Origin: Solanum dulcamara
Taxonomy: Eukaryota; Streptophyta; Magnoliopsida; Solanales; Solanaceae
Length of the DNA: 64,000 nucleotides
Direction: 5' to 3'
NCBI RefSeq assembly: GCF_947179165.1
Contig: NC_077239.1
Coordinates: forward strand, 310,001 to 374,000
The position numbers and the translations under genes are program-made. Below the pieces are notes generated by a model that did not search any database, was not told the origin of the DNA, and worked only from the letters and a program-made list of their open reading frames with translations. Shown in pieces: positions 44,850 to 56,929 of this stretch (its first letter is position 1; each line of letters starts with the position of its first letter).

Positions 44850-45224
44850 TTAGTTCGAACATCCAGTAGCAAGAACCTTGTGCAATTCCTTGGCGCGACA
44901 GGGGAATTTAAGAACACCTTGTTGTTTAAATCCATATTCATCTTCAGCTTGTTTTAATAATTTCAAGAATGATGGATGATTTAACCAGTGCAATTCCACC
45001 ACAAACCTATGTGGTTCCTCTTCAGGATTCACTGAAAGAACAACAAAGTGTCCTTCTTTTACGTCATTCGGCACCAATAACGTCTCTCCACGTGGCGTTT
45101 CGTCGTGAAATTGATCAGTAGTACTAGTAATAGCATTATTATTTGACCTATTTTTGAATTTGGGAATCAATTGATGAAGATATTGAGCCTTCAATAACTT
45201 CCCAATGATTTTGGACTTAACCAT
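44850..45224 (-). CDS. SAUR family auxin-responsive protein (124 aa)
   Basis: The intact intronless frame runs from ATG at 45224 to TAA. A basic N-terminus (MVKSKIIGKLLKAQYLHQLI) and a Ser/Asn/Thr-rich linker precede the conserved SAUR core. The core reads VKEGHFVVLSV (G-H motif), EEEPHRFVVELHWLNHPSF, LLKQAEDEYGFKQQGVLKFPC. SAURs are small, quickly induced proteins; many inhibit PP2C.D phosphatases and promote acid growth. That role is family knowledge. A TATA box (CTATATAAATC on the minus strand) at about 45300-45311 fits a short leader. It is the first of two intact tandem paralogues. The stop follows a Cys-Ser-Asn end. Confidence 0.92.
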   Translation of the reverse strand: MVKSKIIGKLLKAQYLHQLIPKFKNRSNNNAITSTTDQFHDETPRGETLLVPNDVKEGHFVVLSVNPEEEPHRFVVELHWLNHPSFLKLLKQAEDEYGFKQQGVLKFPCRAKELHKVLATGCSN

Positions 45225-48168
45225 ATTTTGGTGTATACTTGTTGTATATATAGAGTATAACAGATTTTATTGTGGTTTTTCAATAGTGGTTTTGAAGGGG
45301 ATTTATATAGGATATGGTGAAGGCTAAACAGCTTATATTAAAATAATAAGTGAAGTAATTCTTGTTTGACTAATTAAGATAGACAACTCATATTAAATAA
45401 TAAGTAAAGTAATTGTCGTCTGACTAATCGATTAAGATGATGAGTTTAGTATTGGTCCCCATAACATGTGCCCTACATTTGCAAAAAGCTTTTTCATCAT
45501 ATATTGGAACCATTTTGGTCATTTATTGCAACATATGATCCATCTTTTTCTTAATGCACTCTTTTCCTTTTGTTTGCTTTCCAATGCACTTTTTTTTTCT
45601 TGTTTTATTAAAAAAGGAACTTCAAGTACCTTATTCCGTATGCGTTTGAGTAATATCTTGTAAATATAAATAATTTTTACGATGTCAATTTATTTTTGCT
45701 TATTATAATAGATAACATATTTTATTTGTTGTCACAAAAGATATATCTTTCATATATATATATATATAGATATATATATATATATTTAAAAATGAATGCA
45801 ACATGAGGGTTTCTCAGGGGTCACCTTTAGATGCTTTGGTAGTATAATTTATTTATTTTTATATTAACAATGTATAAAATTTAAACTCATTTCGTATCGT
45901 ACAATATTTATGAGTTATGAAAATGAAAGTTTCTCCATTAGGGGTTTGTACAAGGGTAAAAAGTTATTCATCCTCAATATTTAAACCAAATTTGTACCAA
46001 AAAAAATATTTACACCAAATTAATAAAGGCATGATATGTGCTTAGCTCTAAGATCATAATCATAGTTAATTAACTTGCAAATTCACCTCATATAATCATT
46101 TTATCCTAATCATATTAATTTAAATAACTTTTAAACGGATTATTAACTGCCTATTTATTTACTCATCCAATCCACTTATTTGACTCCCTTTACCTCCTTT
46201 AGTTTTTGCTTTTTGGTCCCACTGGCTTTGTTTATTTACTATATTAGGCAAGTAACCTTTTTGTCCTTTGGATATAAGACCATGTTCATGTGTTTTCCAT
46301 GTTAATGCGATATAAAGTCAAGTTAGCCGATATGATATATAGTACATTAGGTTGAATATATATAGCATCTGAAGTTCTATCGATTCGTCATAACTTACGT
46401 GTTATCATTTAAAGATAGAAAAAAATGAAATAAGTTTAAAGGCGATATCATGAGCTAGTGAAAATTAGAAATAATGATAATTCGATAGCGTAAATGAAAT
46501 AAGTTTATACAATAAAGTAGATATGAAGATGAAAAACAAAGATAAGGAAGCTAAGGACTTTCTTCTCTTCTAGTTAGCTACGTTTTCCTTTCCTTGTATT
46601 GTATGTTGTATTGATATTGATGCTACTTACTTGATAAATCCCTTTCATCCTTTGAATGGGGTCCTTTTATAATTCACAAAAATATCTCAAATGCAATTAA
46701 TTATAACTTGATTCAATCTAAATATATGAGATTTGGCTAAAAGTGTGTGTTTATATTACGTTATCGCCTCATATCGTATGCATTAATATGTTGTTACCTC
46801 GTTATCTTGGGTGTTTTTGTGTTTACTAAGAGTTTTATACGTGTAAGAAATGTATTTAGATGAATACGAATCGAAAAAGGTGATTTTGACATAATTTGAA
46901 GCAAAGAATTAAAGATTGAAAAAAAGTTGAGCTCGCTCGAGATCCCTCTCTCACGAGAAAACCAATATTGTTATTATGAGAAACTGAAATTTGTCTCTAG
47001 TATTTTGATTGAACCTTTTATTTGATGAAATTCTTGATAGGGTTAAATATAATTGAGTTGGTCTTCTTCCTCTCTATTTGTTCATCTATGTTTTGATTGT
47101 TGTTAGTTGTATGACCCTCGATTAACTATGTCATTATATCTTGTATTGCTTGAGATATAATATAAGATTAGTTATTAGTTGAACAACGTCACTTGTTAGT
47201 CCATAAGAGATTATCTTAGATATTAAAAGCGGAATTAGAGATTAACGAAATTTTGATGTGATCTTGCTAGTATTTTGAATTGCTTGCTAGTATCTTTGAC
47301 AAGAATGAACTTAGTTTTTGCATATCAATTTTGTGTTTCTTTGTAAATATAAGTTAAAATCAAAGACTATAAGAGGGTCACCTCAAAATAGAATTAATAG
47401 ATGGCGCTTTAGTTTGGTGTGTCATGTATTGACAAAGGTAATATATCGGGACGCGATGTATTGAAATATTTAGTGATGTATTCGAAATCGAAACGTGATA
47501 TATTGGAAAGTTGAGTGATGTATCCGAAATCTTTAAACTTTAACGGATTTTTATAACTTGAAAAAGAATAGAAATATGATGTAATTAGCTTTAATACTAT
47601 GAAATTTGTGTAAAATTACCTAAATTATTTTATAAAGGATAAAATTAGAAGTTTAAACATAAATTATTACTAAATTTAGGAATCATTCTTTCTGAGACCA
47701 GACTAAAAAGAAGAAAAAAAGATATAAATTGAGATAAAAAGTTCCACTTTATTTATATCATATAGAAATGAAATTTTCTAAGCAGACAAGTTCCATGATC
47801 AACATCATATATACTTTAGCCGATGTAACATTGTCCTATAAATTAATTAAATCTAATTGAACAACAATAAAAATTAACATTTGTAAATTAATTTAGATAC
47901 ATCATAGACATCTTTAATTTAAGGGTTGTAAAATTCAAAAGTATTCCATTATTTTTTTTGAACTTCGTAACTGATCAAACTAAAACACATAAAATGAAAC
48001 GAAGGAAATAGTACTATTGCATCACTTTGATATCTTTGTAGCAACTTGTTGATTATAACTTAGTTAAACTGCAAAAGCACTAGTGACAAGTTCGTACGAT
48101 TTCTCTCAAAAGACCTTACATCTTATAATATGTGTACGCAGCTTCTTAATAAATCTTTTTGATTATTA
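45225..48168. other. Spacer between the two SAUR genes
   Basis: No gene is seen. The stretch at about 46560-46680 ('ttgtattgatattgatgcta', 'cttacttgataaatcccttt') is homologous to 44050-44170 on the far side of the first SAUR, marking the edge of a duplicated unit. A (TA)n microsatellite lies at 45752-45786. A TATA box for the 44850-45224 gene is near 45300. Confidence 0.6.
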
Positions 48169-48534
48169 TCAACGTGAGACTTTGTTCAAACATCCAACAG
48201 CAAGAACCTTCTCCAATTCCTCATCACGACAAGGGAATTCAAGAACACCTGTTTGTCTAAATCCATATTCATCTTCAGCCTTTTTCAATAATTTCAAGAA
48301 AGATGGATGATTTAGCCAATGCAATTCCACCACAAACCTTTGGGGTTCCTCTTCAGGATTCACTGAAAAAACAGCAAAATGTCCTTCTTTCACATCATTT
48401 GGCACCAATAATGTCTTGCCACGTGGCGTTTCGTTGGAAAACTGATTATTATTTGACCTCCTTTTGGAATTGAGAATCAATTGATGAAGATATTGAGCCT
48501 TCAATAACTTTCCAATGATCTTGGATTTCACCAT
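48169..48534 (-). CDS. SAUR family auxin-responsive protein, tandem paralogue (121 aa)
   Basis: ATG at 48534 to TGA at 48169-48171, without introns. The first 20 residues are identical to the neighbour's (MVKSKIIGKLLKAQYLHQLI). The linker is shorter (the Thr/Asp-rich part is missing). The core reads VKEGHFAVFSV, EEEPQRFVVELHWLNHPSF, LLKKAEDEYGFRQTGVLEFPC. The tail is longer (GCLNKVSR). A TATA-like CTATAAATC lies at 48617-48625 on the minus strand. Flanks on both sides match those of the 44850-45224 gene, so the whole unit was duplicated, not just the coding region. Confidence 0.92.
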   Translation of the reverse strand: MVKSKIIGKLLKAQYLHQLILNSKRRSNNNQFSNETPRGKTLLVPNDVKEGHFAVFSVNPEEEPQRFVVELHWLNHPSFLKLLKKAEDEYGFRQTGVLEFPCRDEELEKVLAVGCLNKVSR

Positions 48535-48989
48535 ATTTTTGAGCTTAACTAATGATTGCTAGTATAGTGAATTTTAGGATTTTGTTTGGTTATATTGTAG
48601 AGCTTTAGAAGGGTTAGATTTATAGTAGAAAATATTGGGTCCCTATTGCATGTGCTTTGTAACATTTTTGGTCATTGATGCAACATATCATATAATCCAT
48701 CTTTTTCCAAATTCACTTTTCTAACCTTTATGTTCTTATTTTGTACTTGGTGGAAAAAAGTTATTTGAGTTAGTTCAACTCAAAAATGATTTTGTATATA
48801 TAATATAATTTTCAAGCGAAAGAGGTTTAAATTACTCGGATAAATCTCTACGTTCAGAAATTCAGCGACTTTTTATCCAAAGGTATTTGTAATATGATGT
48901 AATGTAGTTTCCTTTGAGTCAAACTACTACACTTTGCGTAAATATGAGACTTGTTCACACGCTCAATAGAGAAAGAAAAGTTTAGTACT

Positions 48990-49215
48990 AGAGGGTTCAT
49001 ATTTTTTCTATATAAAAGAAAGTGTTAGGGTAAGTGTAAACTCCAAAAGTTTCTTAAAAAATTGTTGGACAGGTAGTTGGCAGAATCAAAGGAGCAGAAA
49101 ATAAAGCAGAATTAAGAGAGACATGGTGAACAAATCAATTCATGATAAAATGACCTTACATATATTGCTCACATGAGAAGAAAAGGATATGAAGGGAAGG
49201 GCCAGTTAGATTTTC
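48990..49215. repeat. Upstream SAUR-unit segment, repeated at 56640-56855
   Basis: The words 'ctccaaaagtttct', 'gttggacaggtagttggcag', 'atatattgctcacat' and 'gaagggaagggccagttaga' recur in the same order at 56640-56855 ('ctccaaaaagtttct', 'gctggacaagaagttggcag', 'atatattgctcacag', 'gagggaagggccagttagaa'). This shows the distal part of the duplicated SAUR unit, now separated by the copia insertion. Confidence 0.7.
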
Positions 49216-49225
49216 CATTTTGGGT

Positions 49226-49550
49226 GTGTTTGGTATGAATTATTAGATTATAGAAGTGTGTTATATATATAGCTTAAGCGGTCACGATATTTTTTTGATA
49301 TTGATTGAAAAATTTGATGGAGTTTAGCTGATTGAATCTATCTATCTTTTGAAAACTGTTTTTTATTAGAAGTGATTTAACAGTTTGTGTTTGGTATGAA
49401 TTAGATTATAGAAGTGTTATATATATAGTCTAAGCGGTCACGACATCTTATTGATATTGATTGAGCAATTTGATGGAGTTTAGCTGACTGAATCTATCTG
49501 TTTTTTAAAAACTATTTTTTATTAAAAATGATTTAACAGTTTGTGTTTGG
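49226..49550. repeat. Tandem duplication, about 160-bp unit
   Basis: The segment from 'gtgtttggtatgaatta' through 'ttatatatatag', 'agcggtcacga', 'gatggagtttagctga' and 'gatttaacagttt' occurs twice, at about 49226-49386 and 49387-49542, with few changes. It is non-coding. Confidence 0.85.
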
Positions 49551-50109
49551 TTAATCAATTACGAAAGCACTTCTATTGATATTAAAGCAGTAATTTGCTT
49601 GGTGAAGTTTCAGAAAGTGCTTCATAAGAAAAACTACTTGTGAAAATTGTTATTGCTAAGGAAAAAAAAGCTTATTTTATTCCTAATAGCTATGTCTAAA
49701 ACATCTCAACTTTATAATTATAATATAAAAGAGCTTAACTCAGTGTCTCATTCCTTTCTTTCAAAAACTTGCAAATTGCTTTGATTGATATTTGGCCAAG
49801 TAGTCTACCACTTTATAATAACGTATCCATCTCAAATTTATGGGAAGGTGTTTGACTGAACTCAAAAATTTAAGAATGAAATAAAGATATTTGAAATTTG
49901 TGATCTAAAATAAGTAATAAATATTTGTGTGATTGTAAATCATCTCATTAAAGATAAAATAACAAATTTAAACATAAATTATTATTAATTTAGAAATATA
50001 TTAATATTCTTTACAGGACTAACTAAAAAAAAGTTTTAAATAAATTGAGATAGCGGGAAAACTTCTTTTTTTCTCTTCATTTTCCCCTCATGAAGATTGG
50101 GAAAAAGAG

Positions 50110-50645
50110 AAGCTTAAAAAGTTCCACGATCAACATTATACATAGTTTAGATCATCAACATTGTCCTTAAAGTAATTAAATCCAAAAGTACTCCATTCTT
50201 GTTTTAAAAATTATTTTGTAACTAGTCAAACTAAAATACATAAAATGAATCAGAGAGAGACATAGTAATGTTGCATCACTTTGATGTCTTTGTAGCAACA
50301 TATTGATAATTTAGTTGCCACAAAGGCACACCGGCACAGGTCAATACGATTTTTCTCAAATTCAAAATTTAAATTTTATAAATTCGATTTTTTAATTTTT
50401 TTTAACATTGGATCCCTTAGATATTTAGATTATGAATTTATGTTTATTATTTATTATAATTTTAATAAAAATATTACAAATAAATTATGCTTCGTATCAA
50501 ACTAATGAATTCAACTGAATATGTACTTAGAATGGTACATCTGCCCCTGCTCATTTGCATGTGCTTTGGTACCTTTTTGGTTATTTATTGCAAACATATG
50601 ATCCATCTTTTTTCCTTTGTTCACTTTCCCAACCTTTTTATTGGG
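50110..50645 (-). pseudogene. Third SAUR unit, coding sequence lost
   Basis: The left part (50110-50350: 'aaaaagttccacgatcaaca', 'ttgcatcactttgatgtctt', 'tgtagcaacatattgat', 'tacgatttttctcaaa') matches the 3' flank of the SAUR gene at 48169. The right part (about 50550-50645: 'tgcatgtgctttggtacctt', 'tttggttatttattgcaaac', 'atatgatccatcttttttcc') matches its 5' upstream region. Between them only about 200 bp of AT-rich DNA remain, with no SAUR codons, TATA box or start. The gene body appears to have been deleted. Confidence 0.65.
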
Positions 50646-50750
50646 TCGGATCCAGGCATATATAGTGTTGGATAGACACAAATTTATAATTTTGACTATA
50701 ATGTATAAACATATCATATGATTATTGAAAAGACGATAAATTCTCACATT

Positions 50751-51009
50751 TGTTATAAAATAAATCAACTTAACAAAATAAGAAGTAGAGAGTAAGAAAA
50801 AATAGAAAGAAACAAATGAATTTTTTTTATGTATATTTATATTTGCACTAGCTATTTATAACCACGGCAAATGAAGAAAGCAACAAATTAATACAAGTTG
50901 ATTCCTCAACTTGGTGGGACAAAAATTAGTGGAGGAGAAAAAGTAGAAGAGAGAGGGAAAACGTAGAAGGGAAAAAGGGGAAGGGAAAGTGACATCCAAT
51001 TACATAATA
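50751..51009 (-). repeat. 3' LTR of the copia element
   Basis: It reads TGTTATAAAATAAA at its plus-strand start and TTACATAATA at its end. On the element's own strand it keeps a TATA box (TTATAAATAG, around 50863-50872). Confidence 0.8.
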
Positions 51010-51285
51010 CTCCCACTTGGATGTTCACGTGTAATTAAAAAAAAACTTTACAAGAAACAATATACATAGTTATCGTAAACATCCATAAATATTGTGCCTC
51101 GTTAAAACCTTACTAGGAAAAACCAAGTGGGAAAAAGCCTAGTGAAAGAAAAAGAGTACACACATCTGATAATACGCCTTGAGTGTTGCCTCATTAAAAA
51201 CCTTACCAGGAAAAACCCAGTGGGACAAAACCTTGGTTAAGGAAAAAAGAGTGTAGCGCGTATTTTACTCCTCCTGATGAAAACT

Positions 51286-52557
51286 TCATTTGATATTTTG
51301 GAGAGGACACATTCCAATCTTATATCTTAGCTTCTCAAAAGTTGATGTTGGTAATGCCTTTGTGAATAAATTTGCAAGATTATCACTAGAACGAATTTGT
51401 TGTACATCAATATCACCATTCTTCTGGAGATCATGTGTGAAGAATAATTTTGGTGAAATATGTTTCGTTCTATCTCCTTTTATGAAGTCACCTTTCAATT
51501 GAGTTATGCACGCGACATTGTCTTCGAATATAACTGTGGGTACTTTGACATCATTTTTCAAGCTGCATCTTTCTTTAATGAACTATATCATCGATCTCAA
51601 CCACACACATTCTCTACTTGCTTCATGAATTACTATTATTTCAGCATGATTTGAAGAAGTAGCAACAATACACTATTTTGTAGATCGCCATGATATAGCA
51701 ATTCCTCCGTGTGTAAATAGATAGCCTGTCTAAGATCGAGCTTTATGTGGGTCTGATAAATAACCTGCATTTGCATTACCAATAAGGTCTGCACAATCTT
51801 TGTTAATATAAAACAAACTATATCAATAATACCTTTTAGGTATCGCAAAATATTTTTGATACCGTTCTAATACCTTCGCATTGGGGATGAACTATACCTT
51901 GCCAGAAAATTAAGAAAATGTTATATCAGGTCTGGTTGCATTAGCAAGGTACATAAGTGCACCAATAGCACTGAGATATGGTACTTCATGACCAAAAAGT
52001 TCTTCATCCTCTTCTGAAGGTCGAAATTGATCTTTTTCCACTTCAAGTGATCTAATAACTATTAGAGTACTTAATGAATGTGCTTTGTTCATGTAAAATC
52101 GTTTTAAGATTTTCTTAGTGTAGGCAGATTGGTGGACAAAGACCTTGTCTGCTAAATGTTCAATTTGTAGATCTAGACAAAGTTTTGTTTTTCCAAGGTC
52201 TTTCATCTCAAATTTTTTCTTTAGATATTCAATCGCCTTTTGGACCTCTTCAGGGGTTCCAATGAGATTTATGTCATCAACATAAACGGTGAGTATAACA
52301 AACTCTGATTCCATTTTTTTAATAAAAACACATGGATAAATGACATCATTTATATAACATTCATTTACCAAGTACTCACTAAAACGATTATACCACATAC
52401 ACTCTGATTGTTTCAGACCATATAATGATCTTTGCAGTTTCATTGAGTACATCTCCCGAGACTTAGTACATGCTTCAGGCAATTTTAATCCTTCTGGAAT
52501 TTTCATGTAAATTTCATTATCAAGTGACCCATAAAGGTAAGTTGTAACGACATCCAT
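51286..52557 (-). pseudogene. Copia reverse transcriptase and RNase H remnants
   Basis: The RT part (51910-52557) keeps MDVVTTYLYGSLDNEIYM, SLYGLKQSECMWYNRF and the catalytic YVDD inside VILTVYVDDINLIGTPEE. The RNase H part (51286-51561) keeps FEDNVACI and RTKHISPKLFFTHDLQ, ending near ANLFTKALP. Stops and shifts between 51560 and 51910 and upstream of 52560 separate the pieces, so no functional polyprotein can be made. Confidence 0.85.
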
Positions 52558-52738
52558 TAGATGTATTTCAAGATTTATGTACAGCTAAACTGATGAGATA
52601 TCGAAAAGTTATTCCATCCATAACAGGTGAATATGTTTCTTCATAGTTGACCCCGGGTCTTTGAGAGAATCCTTGTGCAATAAATCGTGCCTTGTATCTT
52701 ACAATTTCATTTCTCTCATTTCGTTTTCGCATAAAAAC

Positions 52739-54078
52739 TCATTTATAGCTAACTGATTTTACACCTTCAGAATTTTGGACTACATGTCCAAAAATCTCAC
52801 GTTTAGTAAGTGAGTCTAATTCAGATTGAATTGCCTTTTGCCATTCTGGCCAATCATAACTACGTCTACATTCTTTGACGGAATTAGGCTCAATACTTTC
52901 ACTATCTTGTATAAGGTTAATTGCAACATTATATTCAAAAATATTATCTACCGTAATTTTCGATCGATCTAAATTTATCTCATCATTGGTAGAACTTATT
53001 GAAAGTTCTTCATTCACTTGAGTCTCGGGTTCACTAATTTCTTCAGAAATATCAGGATTACTCAAATCTTGACCTTCTTCGGGGGGTTCTTTTGTAGTAT
53101 CATTTTTGTTATTCCTTACGCTTCTCTTTCTAGAATTTTTATCCTTTGAACCCAATGGTCTGCCACGCTTCAGGCGTGTTTGAGATTCAGAAGCTATGAT
53201 ACTTGTAGATGGTCATTTTGGGACATCAATCCGGATAAGCACATTTATTGTAGGGATATGTGACTTAGTTATCTGTTTCAAATCAATAAATGCATCTGGC
53301 ATTTGATTTGCTATGTTCTATAAGTGGATGATCTTCTGGACATTCTGCTCACATGTGCGGGTACGTGGATCAAAATGAGATAGTGATGAAACCTTCCACG
53401 CAATTTCTCTTGTGTGGTCCTTTTTCTCTCCCCCTAATGGCGGAAAAATTATTTCATAAACCGACAATTTGCAAATCGAGCAGTAAATAAGTTTTCTGTC
53501 AACGGTTCAAGGTAGCGAATTATTGAGGGTAAGTCAAACTCAACATATATGCCCAACCTTCGTTGAGAGCCCATCTTTATACGTTGTGGTGGTGCTACAT
53601 GCATGTATACCGCACAACCAAAAATTCGTAGATGGGCTATATTTGGCTTATGATCAAATACTAGTTGTGACAGAGAGTATTTATTATAATATGTCGGTCT
53701 GAGACGTACAAGTGCTATTGCATATAAGATAGCATGACCCTAAACAGTAATTGGTAATTTTATTTTCATTAGTAGAGGTCTGGCTATCAATTATAGGCGC
53801 TTAATAAATGACTTTGCAGGGCCATTTTGAGTATGAACATGACCAACAAGATGTTCAATTTTTATCCCAATTGATAAGAAATAATCATCAAAAGCTTGGA
53901 ATGTAAATTCTCCAGCATTATCAAGGCGAATAGTCTTAATTGGATAACCTGGGAATTGTGCCCTTAATCTTATTATTTGTGCTAACATCTTCGTAAACGC
54001 CAAGTTGCGAGATGATAAGAGGCACACATGAGACCATCTAGATGATGCATCTATTGGGACCATAAAATATTTAAACAA
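52739..54078 (-). pseudogene. Copia integrase and integrase-RT linker remnants
   Basis: The integrase core at 53791-54078 has the first two acidic residues in context (VPIDASSRWSHV, IRLDNAGEF), but the third position reads QNGPAKSFIKRL, where copia proteins normally have a Glu before the SFIKRL-like end. The charged Ser/Glu-rich linker (52739-53155) ends with WPEWQKAIQSELDSL, the start of the RT domain. Frames between the two are interrupted. Confidence 0.75.
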
Positions 54079-54356
54079 TCCACTAGGTGGATGAATAAGT
54101 CCACATATATCTCCATGTATAAGCTCTAAAAAGCCAGCATATTCGATGCCAACCTTCAGGGTCGATGGTCTGGCAATTAATTTGCATTGATAACAAGCAA
54201 CGCATGAAAATTCATCATTTGTAAGAATCTTCTAGTTCTTTAACGGATGTCCAGTTGAATTTTCAAGAATTCGTCTCATCATTATTGATCCAAGATGACC
54301 TATTCGATCATGTCATAACACAAATGTATTTAAATCAGTAAACTTCTGGTTTACGA

Positions 54357-55892
54357 TTATTGTGCTTCAATTGCACTAATTTTTGCATAATATAGGTCAA
54401 ACGACAAAGTTGATAATTTTTTCAAAATATATTTCTGGCCTAAGACACTCTTGGTTATATCAAGATATTCAGTATTTATTTCATTTAGTGTCTCAACATA
54501 ATATTCATTTCTACGGATATCTTTAAAACTTAACAAGTTTTTTGGGGATTTAGAAGAGAATAGTGCATCATTTATAACAATTTTTATCCCCTTAAGCAGA
54601 AATATAGTAACTCTTCCGGAGCCTTCAATGATTTTTAAATTATCAAAAATTGTAGTAACATTTGCTTTTCTTCTAAGCAAGTTGGAAAAATATTTCTCGT
54701 CTTTAAAAATGGCATGAGTTATTCCACTATCAATTACATAAATATCTTCGTGATTGATCATTGATCCAAATAAAATTTGAGGCATATCCATATTTTTCTT
54801 CAAAAAGAAATAAAGTAAATATTATAATTAAAACATGGCTTATTACACAAATTTTATTTATTTACATGAATTAGAAAAATACAAATATATTATTTAGTAC
54901 CAAAAATATTATTTAAATATTATTAGGGTTATCGATATTCATATTTCCTTCAAAAAAATTGAAGAAATCAGCTACATCCAGATGCATAGGCTCAATATTA
55001 TCTTCAGAGATAAAATTTGTTTGTGGATTATTTTCTGTCCTCTTCAAGGATGCCTGATATAGCTGAACCAGACGTTTTGATGACCGGCAAGTTCGTGACC
55101 AGTGCCCCATACCTCCACATCTATGACATATACTTTCTAAATTTTTCTTTCGTAAAACTTCTGGCTTTTCACTCTTTTTTTTGTACTGCTGATCATTTCT
55201 CGGTGTCAGCCGGGTATCATGATTATAATTTCTTCTTCGACCATGACCACGACTGGGCCATGACCTTTTTCTCGTTGGTTATAATTTGTCTGATTCACTT
55301 TAGGGAGTAGAAAAGAATCAATGGACCGACTATCATGATTTTTCATTAATAGTTCGTTGTGACGTTCAGTAATAAGAAGGTGAGAAAGTAATTCAGAATA
55401 TTTTTTAAACCCCTTTTCGCGATATTGCTGCTGAAGGAGCATATTCGCGGGTGAAAATATGGAGTATTTTTTTTCAAGTTTGTCCTGTTCAGTGATTTCT
55501 TCTCCGCATAAATTTAACTGAGCTATAATTCTAAACAAGACAAAATTATATTCAATTATATTTTTAAAATCCATTAATCTCAGATTTAGCCAATCATGAC
55601 GTGCCTGTGGAATGATGACCAACTTCAGGTGGTCATATCTTTCTTTTAGATTCTTCCACAATTTAAAAGGATCTTTAATGTAAGGTACTGTAATTTTAAT
55701 CCCTCGTCAAGATGGTGACGGAGAAATATCATGGCTTTGGCACAGTCTTTGACTAGATGTCGTATTGTTATCTTTGATGGTGTCTGTCAGGCCCAACGAT
55801 TCTAGATGTATTTCGGCATCTATTGCCCATGATGAGTAGCCTTTTCTAGACATGTCAAGAGCAACAAATTCAAGTTTAGAAGTATTAGACAT
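54357..55892 (-). pseudogene. Copia gag, zinc knuckle and protease remnants
   Basis: The N-terminal gag piece begins at 55892 (MSNTSKLEFVALDMSRKGYS, WAIDAEIHLESLGL) and continues after a break at 55661 (MWKNLKERYDHLKLVIIPQA, then LLLQQQYREKGFKKYSEL). A single CCHC-like knuckle lies near 55080-55120 (GMGHWSRTC). The protease site DSGITHAIFKD lies at about 54700-54740. Each is in a different frame or is separated by stops. Confidence 0.8.
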
Positions 55893-55973
55893 TTTTAAAA
55901 AATAAAATCCTTACCCCTTTTGTTACCTTCTTAAAAATATAGCTCAAAGCGATGGAGGCTCGTACTGATAACG

Positions 55974-56288
55974 TGTTATAAAATAAACTAACTTAACAAA
56001 ATAAGAAGTAAAGAGTAAAAGAAAATAGAAAGGAGCAGATGAATTTTTTTTATGCATATTTACATTTGCAGTGGTTAGCCATCTCTTACTTCCTCTACCC
56101 GGGGGGATCCCTTATCCCCGTTGAGTACTCCTGTCTTCCCCCTGCAAATGAAGAAAGCAACAAATTGATATAAGTTGATTCCTCAACTTGGTGGGACAAA
56201 AGTTAGTGGAGGAGAAAAAGTAGAAGAAAAAGAGGGAAAACGTAGAAGGAAAAAAGGAGAAGGAAAAGTGACATCCAATTACATAATA
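55974..56288 (-). repeat. 5' LTR of the copia element, TATA region replaced by foreign sequence
   Basis: It aligns with the other LTR except for the middle. There 'tatttataaccac' of the left copy is replaced by about 60 bases of GC-rich text (about 56090-56150, including CCCGGGGGGATCCC). The TATA box of the element is therefore missing from the promoter LTR. The flanking 'tttgca' and 'ctgcaaatgaag' words are intact. Confidence 0.8.
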
Positions 56289-56929
56289 ACATCAGTATAA
56301 TGTGTAAATACGTCATTATGAATGTTAGAAAGACGACAAATTTCCACATTAATGAATATGATGACTAGGGTTTACAATGAGAGAATTCATTGCATCTGTC
56401 TAAAGAGGATTTTTAGGTTGTGAAAACAAGGAGATTCATCTCGATAATCAGTGACATAAATCGTAGTTGGTTATTGTAGATCCGCTTCCGCAAAAAGAGA
56501 AACTCATAAATTTCCTAAACATTTTTTTTCAATTAAGACACTGCGTACTTTCTTTATTTCAATTTATGTGTCATACTTTTTTCATAAATTTTGACTTTAA
56601 ACTTCTAATTTTTCAAAAAAAATATTTTTCCAATTTTTCAAGTGTGTTAGGCTGAGTGGATAATCTCCAAAAAGTTTCTAAATAATATATTACTAAGATT
56701 TGCTGGACAAGAAGTTGGCAGATTCAAATGTATATTCATCCTTCAAAGGGAACAAAAAATAACATAGTAGATTTAAGAGAAAAAGATCACTGAATATATT
56801 GCTCACAGTACATGGGGAAGACAAAGATATGAGGGAAGGGCCAGTTAGAATTCATTAAATTGTGGTCCAAATATTGATACATATGAGTTGAATATATATA
56901 TTATAATATATATTCGGATGAGACTAAAG

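Larger units (their letters stand above)
50751..56288 (-). mobile_element. Degenerate Ty1/copia LTR retrotransposon
   Basis: It is oriented leftward. The LTRs at 50751-51009 and 55974-56288 are flanked by near-identical 5-bp duplications (acatt / acatc). A purine-rich tract (AAGTGGGAG) directly precedes the left LTR on the minus strand. A tRNA-binding-like site (TTATCAGTACGAGCC) follows the right one. The interior holds gag, zinc knuckle, protease, integrase, reverse transcriptase and RNase H pieces in copia order. Frames are broken by stops and shifts in every domain. About a dozen differences in the first 110 aligned LTR bases suggest an old insertion. It lies within the third SAUR unit. 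Confidence 0.9.

Noticed and set aside
56090..56150. Cloning-vector polylinker contamination in the copia LTR
   Set aside because: Only a dozen bases (CCCGGGG..GATCC) look like a polylinker; the rest does not, and the flanks continue as normal LTR.
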